64,000 nt of DNA from Diadema setosum (taxonomy: Eukaryota > Echinodermata > Echinoidea > Diadematoida > Diadematidae): assembly GCF_964275005.1 (NCBI RefSeq), contig NC_092686.1, positions 45,134,333 to 45,198,332 on the forward strand. Direction: 5' to 3'. The stretch's first letter is position 1. Each line of letters starts with the position of its first letter. The translations under genes were made by a program, and so were the position numbers. This document shows positions 12,476-24,810 of this stretch, in pieces. The notes beneath the pieces were generated by a model. It made no database searches and was not told the origin of the DNA. It was given only the letters and a program-made list of their open reading frames with translations.

Positions 12476-13509
12476 GGTGGGATTGTGGTGGGGGACAGAA
12501 AAGGCAATGATAAACTTGCAAGTTAAGTTTGCCTCTTGTGTACCATGAAAATGGGAATATTTTCTAACCTTGTCAAACTTGTATGTCATGTATCCGACTT
12601 CTGGAGGAAGTGGGAGACAAACTGAGTTGTTGTAACTGTGTTATTGGTTCATTTCTATATTAACACACATCTATGAACTGTTATGACGTAAACCGAAAGG
12701 ATTCCACTGCAAGGAAAGAAGAGGATACCACTATTAGGACTGAGGTGTTGGTGAAAGCGGAGAAGAAAGAAAAAGGACACCCGAGTTTTTTTTTGTGTGT
12801 GTGTGTTTTTTTTTTTTTGTTTTGTTTTTTTAATTAAGAGGATACAATATTTACGCCCCAGCTCATGAGGGGTAAGATACATCTATCGCACTGCACATGC
12901 ATTCAATGTTAAGCGGTGGTGGCGCTGTGTCCATTGTGCCGTTCTAATGTGGTGATGGAGGGCCCTTGCTTCGTAACTTGCTTTATATCGAGTAAAGTGA
13001 AAGACACGCAGCTTCAATTGTAGCAAATAAGTTATCTTGATTTTTATTGCCTTTGCCTATTGCATGACTGTTACCATGCATTTTGCCAAAAAAAAAAAAA
13101 AAAATGTCTCGTTTATTCGAAACACTTTCGAGAGAACAACCGGTGAAATCGCTCTACGGTATGTTATGGGTATACACGAGAACATAATGACATTATTCTA
13201 GAATACGCATATCATTAATGTCACTACTAAAAAGTGACTTCTACAATAATGTCATCATACTAGATCCAGAATACACACCTACTGTTCTTGCTTCCTGTAT
13301 ATACCATTTCCAGAGACGAAGTGCCCTAACTACTATGTACCCATGGTGAATGAGTTTGAAGTCAAACATCTGAGATTACATTCTTGTTTGTTTGTTTGTT
13401 TCTAGGGTGCATGTATAGTTTTGCTTTATTCTGTCGTCAATGAACCCCTGAAGGTTTTAATTGGGAGGGGGTGACAACCTGCGTGAACCTCCGGGAATTC
13501 GGTTGCTAC
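12472..13509. other. Intergenic, nothing recognised
   Basis: Contains homopolymer A and T runs and the short repeat (GTTT)n near 13387. I see no coding exon or RNA gene. Confidence 0.5.
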
Positions 13510-13855
13510 TGAAATGAAACAACGTTTGTTATTGACCCGAAGATTCGTATATCCGAAAGTAATGAAACAAGGTTCATTGAATGTTACGAAGGTTAATTTG
13601 TTTGTCCGAAAACAAAATAATATTCGTAATTCCTTATGTTCGTTAGTATGGATTTTATCAAGTTTTATTCTTGGATTAACGAATCTTAGGAATAACGTAC
13701 CTTAGGAATAACGCCAAAAATGTTCGGATTAATGAACCCTGTTTCATTTCGGACTAGAACGAACGTCTCGGTATAGGGATTTGGTGTGTTTAGTAATAAC
13801 GAACGTTATTTCATTTTCGGATTGACAAACCTTCGAAATAACGAACATCAACCGA
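13510..13855. mobile_element. Repeat built from TTCGTTATTCCGAA-type words, copy 1
   Basis: Words such as TTCGGATTAACGAA, GGAATAACG and their reverse complements recur many times over 350 bp in both orientations. The same vocabulary reappears at 24965-25165. Probably a non-autonomous DNA element; no clear target duplication is seen. Confidence 0.5.
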
Positions 13856-16418
13856 GAAATCTATAGGGTTGTATAAAATGTGATTCCGAAACTCCAGTTC
13901 TTTTTTGTAGATTGCAAATGAATGACCCATTTTCTATGACCCCAACCCCCTTTTTTCGGGGGTGGGGGGGGGGGGGGGGGCAAATGTAGTAGGGAGGCGG
14001 TTGTTCCTGCAGGCAGTTTGTAATATTGGTTTCGTAATTACTTATCATTAAAACACCGACAATGGACAGGTTTGACGCGGGCTGAATGCATAACATGTTC
14101 TCAAACAAATTTTTATAAGAATTTAGACATGCAGTGTAAATAAAATGAAATCACATCTTGGTATACACGCGAACTACGAGTTTCATGAAAATAACAGTTA
14201 CGTATTATACTGACTTTTGAATCTCGCAATACTACTGATTACTAGTATGACATAAACTGCACGATGTGTGTATATACAGTCCAAAGAGTTTAAACTGTTA
14301 AACTGGAAGTCCTTTTAATCCAACTACACGTCTATAGCTGTCCGTGTGAAGTGTGAATCAAAAGTAGCCATAAAGCGGGCAATCAACCAAAGTAACATTG
14401 CCTGAACAGATGATGCTGACTTGTACTAATATCTGCATGTTGTTAGTATTTTATTCTGTTTATTTTTTCCCGGGCGGGGGGCTGATATTCACTGATCATG
14501 ACCTATTACTGGGATGTCCAGTACATCTGGTATAGAGGGATATCAGGGCCATTTGTGACCACCCCCGCTCCCGTTTTACATATATATAAATGCAAAATGT
14601 GATGTTATTACCGAAAGTTTATCCCGTTGAGTTGAGAGAGATTCAAAATCATCAATCCAGAAACGAAATAAAACGTGTAATTTAAAGTTCTAAAAAGGAT
14701 ATAGTAGCATGTTGAAGTATCACGTTTCGTGTAAATATTCCAACAATTTACAATGACTATATACGTAGTGTGAGAGTTTAAGGAAATTGTTAGGAGCTAT
14801 GTGAATATAGATTCACATATACTGCATTCAAGGTAATTATTTCAAGCAGAGTAGAATAATCTAAATCAGTATGCAGTTCATTACTGTTCATTTCGTAGTT
14901 ATTGTGGATTCAAAGTCCAATTGATAGTGGTACAGACATCTTTCTCTTACGTCAGTTTATTCCACTTGAGGAGAAGACAGTCTGACGACGCTGCTTCAAA
15001 CCTAATTTTCATCACGGCAAGAAAGAGTTTAAAGAAGAGCTGCTGAGGAGAGAGAGAATTCAACTCTGAGAAAAATCTTGGCGCATGAACAGTAATGCTG
15101 TTTATCTTTATATCAAGCTAAACAGTCATTTACTTGTTTCCATGTAATACTGCATCTGTTCAAATATTACCCAATAACTTCTTTCGGTTGACTGTAATTT
15201 ATATTTTTGTATAAAAAACTAGGAAAGAAGAAATTAAATTAAATCAAATCAAATCATATCAAATCAAGACAAGGTTAAGATAACTTTGAAATGGGCTTGT
15301 GTGTATATGAGCTTATAAAGTTGCACATATATGCAAACCGTCATATACGCCGACATTCATGGGAATTATACTATCCTCTAATTTTGGAAAGCTTAATATT
15401 TTTATTTTGCTCTATTTTTAAAGAGTTTTTAACACATTTTCTTTTTCAATCTGCGGCAATATGTTGCCATGACAACAGTATATTTAAAAAAAAAAGTAAT
15501 ATATCATATGGCAGAATCAGGCGAACAGGCTTACTCCAAGGTTCAGCTTTCGAGTACAATTGCATTTGTCTTAAAGATTTGACACATTTCACCAATATAT
15601 TTCTTAGACAGAGCTTTTGTCATGTTTTTTTTTTTATCGAAAATTTTCCACTTTGAATGTGCATCAGATAATTGAATTTCAGTCATTATTAGAATGCATT
15701 AATTTTAACGATCCTTCTTGCGGGGGGGGGGGGGGGAGGGAGGGACTCTCCCACACCCTCTCTGCGCTTTCTATACGTTCCCTCGCTTGCATGTTCCCCA
15801 AAATATTGAATATATTTTTGCCACAACACTGCCCCTCTTCAAAACAGAAAATCTTCGTAGGGCCATGATCCGTCTATTTGGAATAGATCACACATGCATT
15901 TTCGCGGCGTCACCAACGCCCCCCCCCCCCCACCACCACCACCACTACGAAAACTCGTTCCATGAAAGCGCCACCAATGCCTATGATCAGAATATCTATC
16001 TGTCTTTATCTATGTCTATCAGTCTTTATCATGTATGGATATACCTTTTCCAGTAATTTATATATATATATATATTGGCAACAAATCTTGCACCGGAGAC
16101 GTAGCTGCGATGACGGTATGTACGAGTTGCAACCCCCTTATTAAGCTTGCAAGATTTGTTACAAGATTTGTCGCCAATACATTTAAGTCTCCTTGCACCA
16201 CCCCGCCATGTTTAGTTTAAGCCCATTGCTGCCACTATATATCTATATCTATCTATCTATCTATCTATCTATATATATATATAATTATATATATATATAA
16301 TACGGCCTACAAATTAACTCATTACGATAAAAAATCACATGATTTTGAGGCTAAATCATGATCAGACGATAAGGTACAATAAGGAAAAGTGAACACTTTT
16401 TTTTTTAAAACCAGTATG

Positions 16419-16473
<55 letters not shown>

Positions 16474-16880
16474 CATATACACGAACATACACCTACAAAA
16501 AAAAATATGTAGGCCTGTTGACATAAACAGTTGCAAAGCCGCCTGAGAGACGATGCTCATGCTGGAGAGACCACCCTCAGTGACTGAGATCATTACCAGT
16601 ATGATACAAATTTATTCTGTAGAAAAGAAACCATGAATTTTTGGCAGTTCAAAAGAAAGAGAAATACATAAATCTGCTATAGTGTATTGCCATTTATGGT
16701 TCATTCAGGGATTAAGCTAGTTCAACGTGTTCAAGATAATATTCTGCTCAGTTAGAACATTTTTTTCTATCGTATAGCTGGTTTTCCGCTGGCACTAAGT
16801 TCGGATTAAGCACAAAAAAGAAAAGAAAAAATGAATGAGACAGCTTTCAACAATGATAATGCACAGTGCACAAAACCTGC
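13856..16880. other. Intergenic, low complexity, no gene supported
   Basis: Contains G runs (13963-13980, 15721-15736), C runs, a possible (AAATC)n tail near 15240 and AT stretches. The 121-codon frame at 15291-15656 and its overlapping frames have biased low-complexity content and no domain. Confidence 0.5.
16240..16473. repeat. (TCTA)n and (TA)n microsatellites
   Basis: A TCTA run near 16243-16270 leads into TA-rich stretches at 16271-16300 and 16421-16473. Confidence 0.85.
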
Positions 16881-16889
16881 AGATTTATT

Positions 16890-16892
<3 letters not shown>

Positions 16893-16948
<56 letters not shown>

Positions 16949-16979
16949 CCTCTCTCCCTCCCCTTCTCTCTCTCTCTCT
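16893..16979. repeat. (CA)n followed by (CT)n
   Basis: CA run 16893-16946 of about 26 units, then a CT-rich run to 16979. Confidence 0.95.
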
Positions 16980-17388
16980 CATATCCTCAAAGTGTGATTA
17001 ACTGCGAACGTTGCGAATTTTGGATTCGCCAACTTTTCTGACAAAATTTAATGTTGGCGAAACTCCAGGGTTCGACTGTGCCGTTAGCGACATTACACAT
17101 CGACTTTAAGCGACGTTTATCAACAAAATTTGAGCGAATGTTTGCAAAAGTGTTTGCGAAAGGCAGTTGACTACTATTAGCAACCGTAAGCAAATGTTAG
17201 CGACAGTTTTTGCGAAGATTAGCAACTACTATTTGTCAGTTATTTACCACTATATTTTTGTGAATGTTTGGGAACTTTTGCTAACTCCTGGAAAAGTACC
17301 AGGCGAATCTATGGATCCAACCCTATGAGAGTGGTGAGCGAACCTTATACAGCATTCAGATTTCTTCAGACCGGAATCGAGGAATAAT

Positions 17389-17640
17389 TTGGAGATGGAT
17401 TTCCAGAATATGGAAATTAATTTCCGCCAGGAAAAGGCCCCACGTGCTGCTGCCCTTGAAAAACTGCTTTGCCTGGCTGCTGCTGCTACAGCTATCGTGC
17501 AAATTATGAGAAATAAAGACGAGGAAGAGAAAGAAAAAATGAGGAAGAAAAGAAAGACTGACTGGGTCTGAGAGTGGTTGCTGCAGAGAACAGACTTCGG
17601 TCAGTATGAGAAACTCCTTGTAGTACCTTGTTTCTTCGGC
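17389..17640 (+). pseudogene. Harbinger transposase N-terminal fragment
   Basis: The frame from 17389 contains an Ala/Leu-rich segment (AAALEKLLCLAAAA), an acidic/basic stretch and then KRKTDWV, a TGA stop, and EWLLQRTDFGQYEKLL. That order matches the N-terminus of PIF/Harbinger (HARBI1-like) nucleases, where an Arg/Lys-rich stretch precedes a W-rich motif and a FGxYxxL segment. The catalytic DDE part is absent, so this is a dead remnant. Confidence 0.5.
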
Positions 17641-17774
17641 ATACTTACATTGAAAATTTCTCTCAATGGGTCGATTTTATACAGTAACCATGTGGTCAGG
17701 TGTCGGTAGCATTGGCGAAGTAGAAAAAAAAAAACTTCAGCGACACCGTCTTACAACTGTTTACACGGACTTAA

Positions 17775-18131
17775 AGGGGAAGGTTAGTAACTGATCAGTG
17801 GGAATCAGTGGAAATGCTGGGAGATGATTGTTTTAATCCTTATGGGATTCATTCAAGAGTTCATTGTATATCTATTGTTGTGTGAAAATGATTTGCTTCA
17901 GAATGGTCTCATATTCAAGTAATGTGCAGTTTAATGCTGCCAGGTTAGCGTCCCTGGTCATGGACGGAGCATTAATCTGCACATTACTTGAATATGAGAC
18001 CGTTCTGAAGCAAATCATTTTCACACAACAATAGATATACAATGAACTCTTGAATGAATCCCATAAGGATTGGAACAATCATCTCCCAGCATTTCCACTG
18101 ATTCCCACTGATCAGTTACTACCCTTCCCCT
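17775..18131. mobile_element. Near-perfect palindromic MITE, family C, with TTAA target duplication
   Basis: 357 bp flanked by TTAA at 17771-17774 and 18132-18135. Arms of roughly 160 bp starting AGGGGAAGG are inverted copies with only a handful of mismatches around a loop of about 30 bp. TTAA target sites are typical of Kolobok and piggyBac elements. The low divergence between arms suggests recent activity. Confidence 0.8.
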
Positions 18132-18729
18132 TTAAGACTGTTTTTACAAACGCTTGCAACTGTTTGCGGAAAAATAGATTCGCAAAGAAATTTTGGACAT
18201 GTTTAAAATCTATTTGCGACAAAAAACAACAACCAAAAACAACTTTTTGCTTCAAGGCAAGCTGTTTGCGATTTTTTTCTTACAACCTTTAACGAACCTT
18301 TTGCAACCTTTTACGAACCCTGGCGAAATTCCAAATTCGCTATTTATACGTTCGCAAGCATTCGCCGATCAGTGAGATACCCCCTTGAGCTGATAAAGTG
18401 CGATGTTCATTATGTTGAATATGAAAAATTTCCGAAAAAGGCTCGAGTGGAGATCTATTGAATTCAAGTCTGTGTTGTCTTTGCAGATGTTATGACGTTT
18501 AGGGAATGTGAGTGTGAACCAGGAGGATGTTATAATAAGTACACAATCTCTTTGATGTGAACGTAGTAGGCCTATATGATTATGTATACTCAATACATGT
18601 ACTCAGTACAGTGATACGTCAACTTGAAGGAAGCATATTCACATTGCACACCAAGACTTCGTCCCTCCTTTCTTGTAGGTCAATAGCTACTCAAAATATT
18701 ACAATCTAAAGGAGCTAGTATCATCATCG

Positions 18730-19781
18730 CTGTATGTAAGCTGGTCACTTGCAAAAAGGAAAAACATTTGAATAGCTTGAAAAGAGCTATACACTTTGAG
18801 ACGCTTATTTTGTTTTGTATCAATTCCATCAAAACATAAGCAGTGTGCATCGTTGAGTTCGAGGTCATGAAAGTGCAATACATCTATTGGCATTTTGCAG
18901 GATGTTCAGTGCTAACTTCATCGTTTCGCATAAGCAAATTAGGGTATAACAATATCCTACATTAAGCCGGAAGAGCAAATTGATGTATTGTAACTGTTCC
19001 AGCATTGTTGTCATGACGCTCTACCAATGATGGATACCCCTATAAAATCTCTTCGCGCTCTTCACAAAATGCAACAGGGCTATGGAATCAAGATGTATTC
19101 TTTTATGTGGGGAATCCCCTCTTTCACACCGGGGTCATTCCACGAGACCGACACCTATCGAGTCTGCCATTAGAAAAAGGTCTAAGAGGCCCAGCCCACG
19201 AGTCATACAGCCCATGAGTTCGACACTATAGGCAAATTAGGTTCAAGAGTTTGACATTACAACATGGGATATGATTTTTTTCGGTCGTCGTGAACCTTGT
19301 TCGTTTAGTGTCGAACTCATGGGCTGTATGACTCGTGGTCTGTATAACTCGTGGGCTGTATGACTCGTGGGCTGTATGATTTGTGGATGTCGGTCTCGTG
19401 ACGTGCACCCTTTCACACCCACATAAAACAGTTGCCCAATGAATGCATCAATCACCCTGGTGAATCATAATCGCGGTGTTGTTTCCATGAGTATACACAC
19501 AGCCGTTCCGCAGTAAGCCATGTTTTGACTACAACTCAAATTACATCATGGAAACATTTTGTGTGTCATATTCTCGATCGTGAAGTGTTGTGGATTTGAA
19601 GTGCGTGGCGTACACTTGTAAAATCTGGAGCTCACGGTTTGTCTAAACACCTTGTTCTAATTGCTTTCTTCATCGACGGTAAATATCAAGCCGTATTCTA
19701 ATTGCCGTTACAAAAGTCAGACCACCTGCGACGTTGATCACTAAACTTAACATTTGCAAGCACAGTGTTGAACATAAAGTC
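18730..19781 (+). promoter_or_regulatory. Duplicated 5' flank of exonuclease gene copy 1
   Basis: This stretch matches 43090-43796 upstream of copy 2 along its length, for example AAACATTTGAATA and CATCGACGGTAAATATCAAG near 19672. Copy 3 shows weaker similarity at 54540-55018. Conservation just upstream of the start codon suggests promoter and 5' UTR content; no TATA box is seen in this copy. Confidence 0.45.
19140..19402. mobile_element. Palindromic element with CACGAGACCGACA ends, copy 1
   Basis: Left end CACGAGACCGACAC and right end GATGTCGGTCTCGTG are inverted repeats. The interior has CCCATGAGTTCGACACT answered by AGTGTCGAACTCATGGG, and GGGCTGTATGACTCGTG-type units in tandem. A related copy is at 52395-52600. 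It lies in the 5' flank of gene copy 1. Confidence 0.6.
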
Positions 19782-22700
19782 ATGTCTAGGAGTCAAGGTG
19801 TGCCACCCGCGAAACGCCAACGAAAACACGGTATGCGCGGCATCGTGAAACGACTGGAGAGGAGTTCCGCGAAAATCGAAATTGAGGAACACATTTATTG
19901 GGGACAGAGCGCTCGAATGCACCGTTCAACCGTGAGCAGAGCGATGGACGCGAGGGTGGATGATCTTACCGACTTCATGCATGTGGGTATGGAATCCCGT
20001 TTTATTACTCGAATATAACCTTATAAATCAGAAGTAGATAAAATGAAATAACAAAATTTATGCGTGAAGGGGGGGGGGGGGGGAGGGGGGCACAGAGAGA
20101 ATGTCAAGGCATTGTATACACATACACATACGTATAGGATATATATATATTACGATACCGCATGTAGGTTGAGAGGAGTATTGTGGATAACGTGTCTTTT
20201 GACAAGGACACAATAGTGCAATATCTGTGTCATAAGCCCCTTATAAAGTGCAATAAGTATTGGTGGAGATGAAAATTGGGCTTAACTTTTTGTGAGATAC
20301 CAAGAGACAACTTGTGAAATTACACAGAGCATACCATTCTAAGAGGAATTCCAAGTTTATTAGAGGTCTTGGAATGGCTGAGGCATAAAAAAAAAAAACA
20401 AAGTAAAACAAAGCGATTCTAATAAAAGGTAGGTCCCACCGTTTATTAGGATTGCTTTGTTTTGGATATATCAGCCATTTCAAAACTAATGTCCATCAAA
20501 TAAACCGTGAATCTCTTTTGAAATGTCATGCCGTTTCATGCATTCCATATAGACAGGGTTTTTCATTATATCTCACCAAAATATATTAGAAATATGAGGT
20601 TCTCTGGAAAGACACCAGAAACCACTTCACCGACATCGTCAGAGACCACTTCGGCATTGAACTTGGATGTCCTCTCAGGGATAGAAGATCAAAATTCAGG
20701 TTTTACGATTAGTATTATAGACGACAGCATCAAAATTTAAGGTTTTACAACAGTGATTTCACATTTATAGTAATGCTTCCTTATATGGCACTTAGGAACC
20801 TATAGAGGACATCAAAATCTAAGGTTTTACAACAGTGATTTCACATCAATGATGCGCCCTTACATAGCACATGGGAAAGAACACTCTCAGACGTTAAAAG
20901 ACACGCCGAATTAATCTTTTATTCATTTTCCACAATTTGTGTATTGTGTAAAGGACCAAGGTAAAACCAGAATTTGAAAAAAAGAACTCTCTCTTCCAGA
21001 GGCGTCCAGAGTTGGAATCACTTAGCTCATGATTTGAAAAGTGAGCTTTCTCTGTCCAGTTTCAAACGAGCTCTTGATATTTTCTCTGCTAGTGAAAGCA
21101 ACTGCCAGGATTTTTTTCCTTTTTCTTTTTCTCTCTCTTTGATCTTGTTCAATGTTATAGCTTTGATATTTGTGTGTTTTATTCCTTTTCAGTTGTACTT
21201 TTGTTGTTGTTGTTGTTGTTGTTTCTTTACTTTTGTTACTTCTTCTATTTTTGGTATGCAGTGTGCATGTATTTCTGCTCTTTTTGTGTTTCTCACGGTT
21301 TTGCAGAAGAACAGCTTTGCTGAAGCAAACTGCCATTATTACATAGAATAAACTGAACTGATACCAATCATGAATGATACATACACAAACCGGAAAATGT
21401 TATGAGCGGAGGAAGTTGGAACTGTTGTGACGGATATGTCACGAGGTGCAGTTTTATGTTGCTCAAGTGAAGTGTGTGGTAAAGAGTATTATTAGAATTG
21501 CTTTTGGTACCGTACTGCCATCATTGTTATCATAATTTCGTTGACCCGTGTCTAAATGATTTCCGCGCCTTGAACATAATACTAGATGGTGCGTCATAGC
21601 ACATTTTTCTCAATATCATTGTTTTATCAGCCCATACAAACATGAGTTAATCCTAAGCTCAAATGTGCTCAAAATTATCAAAGGAGTTGGTGGCAGTAGA
21701 AAGTTCTTAAAAAGCTGTTTCTTGGTGTTAGAGTGTGAAAGTTTTAAAAGTATGATAGAGCAAAATGAAGCCAATATACATGCATAATCTATAATAGCGG
21801 GCGGCAGTCTCATGAAAGAAAACGATAGAACAGAATAGAAGGCAGCAGCAATATGTAGTAGATAGTATCTGATTTTATTTGAAATGAAAAGCTGCGAGTA
21901 TAGAAAGTATAACCTTGATCATTTGTTGCACCCACTGAAGCCCAAGGTTTTATCTTATCCACCCATTTCATTGTCCCCCTTCTTTATCTGCCTTCCCTTC
22001 ATCATTTTCTGTATCCGTATCCGTCATTCCTTCTGGATATCAGTTTACATATTATTTCTTTCATATAGTTTCTCCTCGCAACATGCCTAGTCTTTAAACT
22101 GTTCCCGTCTCTTTCTCTAAAGGCTCAAAATTCAACTTCCACCATTTTGGGCTTTGCTTGCAATGATTACATCGAAAGGGTCTACCAAGAAACTTGTCTG
22201 GCTGATGAGAATAATCAGGATATTAAGCTGTTTTGGATTATCTTCAGATCAAGAGTGTAAAATGATAAAAATCGGTGTACACGACTTTTATTCATGAAAA
22301 GCCCTGCATGTTCCCGTAGTGGGTAGGTAAACGTTACGTAGCAATCGTATGATTAATCGTATGATATGATGGGCTGCATTCGATTCACTCCAGCGAGAAA
22401 GATCAGTGAATATTGTTATGGACTCGATTTGTCGATTATTTTATTGATTATAGAAAATTACGCTCTTGTACTTCCGGTGAACCTTCGTGGTTAATATTTC
22501 GTATTTTCATTGTTACCAAACTGAAATATTGTTGTCACTGCGTAATTTTATACATTTGTGTGAGTGTGTGTGTGTGTGTGTGTTTGCATTAGAGTACAGC
22601 ACATTTCTAGTGACAGATAGGTGACAGTTTTACTGACAGTTTCAGGCGTGTGGAAACTATGGTTTACCTTTAAAAGTACGTTCTTCTCTATCTTGTCTAG

Positions 22701-24753
22701 ACAGTCACACAACACTCGTTTACCTTTGATACAATGTGCATGCACACGCATACCCACGCACGCACAAAATCTTTCCGATGTGGGACTCATACTGCAGTAT
22801 ACAATTTTAGTAATGGTACCGGCATTCCACGCTGGCTGAGGATTTTCATGTAATCCGCCCTCTATTTCTCTATAGGTTCTCTGTGAAGAACTCTCCGTGA
22901 TCAGTTGTTTCGTTTCAGAACTTCCCTGAATGTTTCACCACATTAAGTACACTGTGTAACAAAAATAAATAAATGAATAAATAAATAAGCAAATAATGAC
23001 AAATTCACAGACACAGGCATATAACCAACACCGTCAAAAACATAATCTCCAGTGGCCGGGTAATACTAATGTGAAACTTTATTAGAAGTAAATTATCCAA
23101 CAAATTATATATGCTGATAATGGGATATGCTGCATACGCAATTTGTCACTGTTCTGGCAGGGGATCGGGTGATCATGGTTCTGGAGAAGATGTCTGATAT
23201 ACCCGAGGAATATCGGATAGGAAACAGTAAATGGAACGTGTTTGACGTGCAACGTGACGTCAAAGCAGCCCCACGTCCTAATGCCTTCTGTTCGCCAGCT
23301 GCCTACATGGGCATGACAACTGACCAGCTTCAGGTTCCCGAGGGCCGCAGTCGGCTGCAAACAGCCAAACTCCTCGTCTCCATCCGCCAGATACTGTCCG
23401 TCTGGAACGTGGTCGATCTCGTCACATTCATCGAACTTTATCGCCGCAAATCAAGTGTCACCTGGGAAGACGCGAATTCTGTTCGTCGCTTCGTCGATGA
23501 CTGCCTCAAAGGAGTCTACTGTGAGTTCTCTGGCGGGAAATTGAAGCTATACAGGGGCTTTGATGAAGAAGAAATCAGAAGGGAGATGAAGAGGAGATTT
23601 GCTGGTTGTAGGATGCAGCAGCCACGAAAGAGCAAGGTAATCGACATTGTTAAGGGCGCGCGTTTGGTAGAAACTGTAGAAGACATGGAAGCCATCTTGG
23701 ATTCTATACTGGAGGAATCGACATCCAAGGAGGTGGTTGTCGGAGTGGATTGTGAAGGAGTAAATCTCGGTAAGTTTTAGCTTGTAAAAGAGAAAATCAA
23801 TCAATGGCATACCTTAGAAACTTGTTTTTGTTCAATGATTGTTAAAAAATGATTCCCTTGTTAAAGGGTGTGTACAGTTCTGGTTGAGGTGAGGATTTAG
23901 CTTTTAACATTTTGCAAGATATTCAGAAACCACTCTATGAGATGTCAAAGAGCATGCAATTCCATAGGGTATCAAAAGTTTATTTGATGAAAAGCGGTTT
24001 TGAAATGGCTGAGATACCCCAAAACAAGGTGAAACAAAGGGATCCTAATAAAGTTGTGGCCTGTCGCCTTTTATCATTACCACTTTTTTGGATATCTCAG
24101 CCATTTGAAAACCAATTTTCATCAAATAAACGTTGAACCCTTCTTAAAATTACATGCTCTTTCATATTTCATAAGAGGTTTCTAATTATCTTACTTAGGA
24201 ATGTGCAAAACATGAATCCCCACCTCAACCAGTACTGTACACTCCCTTAATGACACAGATGTGATACGTCAAATTTGATTGTCAATTTTTGAGTAACTTT
24301 GTCATTTTTTCATTTCCCAGGTAGTTGGGGTTCTCTCACACTCCTACAGCTTGCTACCATGGATGGTCACGTGTACATCTTTGACATTAAAAAGAATCCA
24401 AACCTTCTCACAGGAAAACTGAGACGGCTGCTAGAAAATCCCAAGATCATCAAGGTATACATGTATTGCTTCATATTGTGAATTCATATGAATTTGTGAT
24501 GTCACAATATCGTGTAATTTATGAAAAAAAAATACCACTGATGTCTATGGCGACCTGTTGAAAATGCGACACAATTCTTCTCATTCCTTAACCATTCCTT
24601 ACTTTCATTAGTATTTTTGAGTTGCATTTGCAGTTTTCTGTATTTTATAGCGAATTAATAAGTAAGTGAAAATGCATGTTAATGATAATTATATAATATA
24701 TAACATCATGATATATATTGTACATATATATATATGCATATATATATAATGTG

Positions 24754-24810
<57 letters not shown>

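Larger units (their letters stand above)
16998..18373. mobile_element. PIF/Harbinger-like DNA transposon remnant with degenerate GCGAA-rich ends
   Basis: The left end has GCGAATTTTGGATTCGCC; the right end has the reverse pattern GGCGAAATTCCAAATTCGC. Both flanks are full of GCGAA and TTGCG words that read as mutated inverted repeats. The interior carries a Harbinger-type transposase N-terminus at 17389-17640. A palindromic MITE (17775-18131) has been inserted near the right end. A target duplication is not clear. Confidence 0.55.

Noticed and set aside
15291-16056. Overlapping plus-strand frames of 83-121 codons
   Set aside because: Biased composition from homopolymers and no domain.
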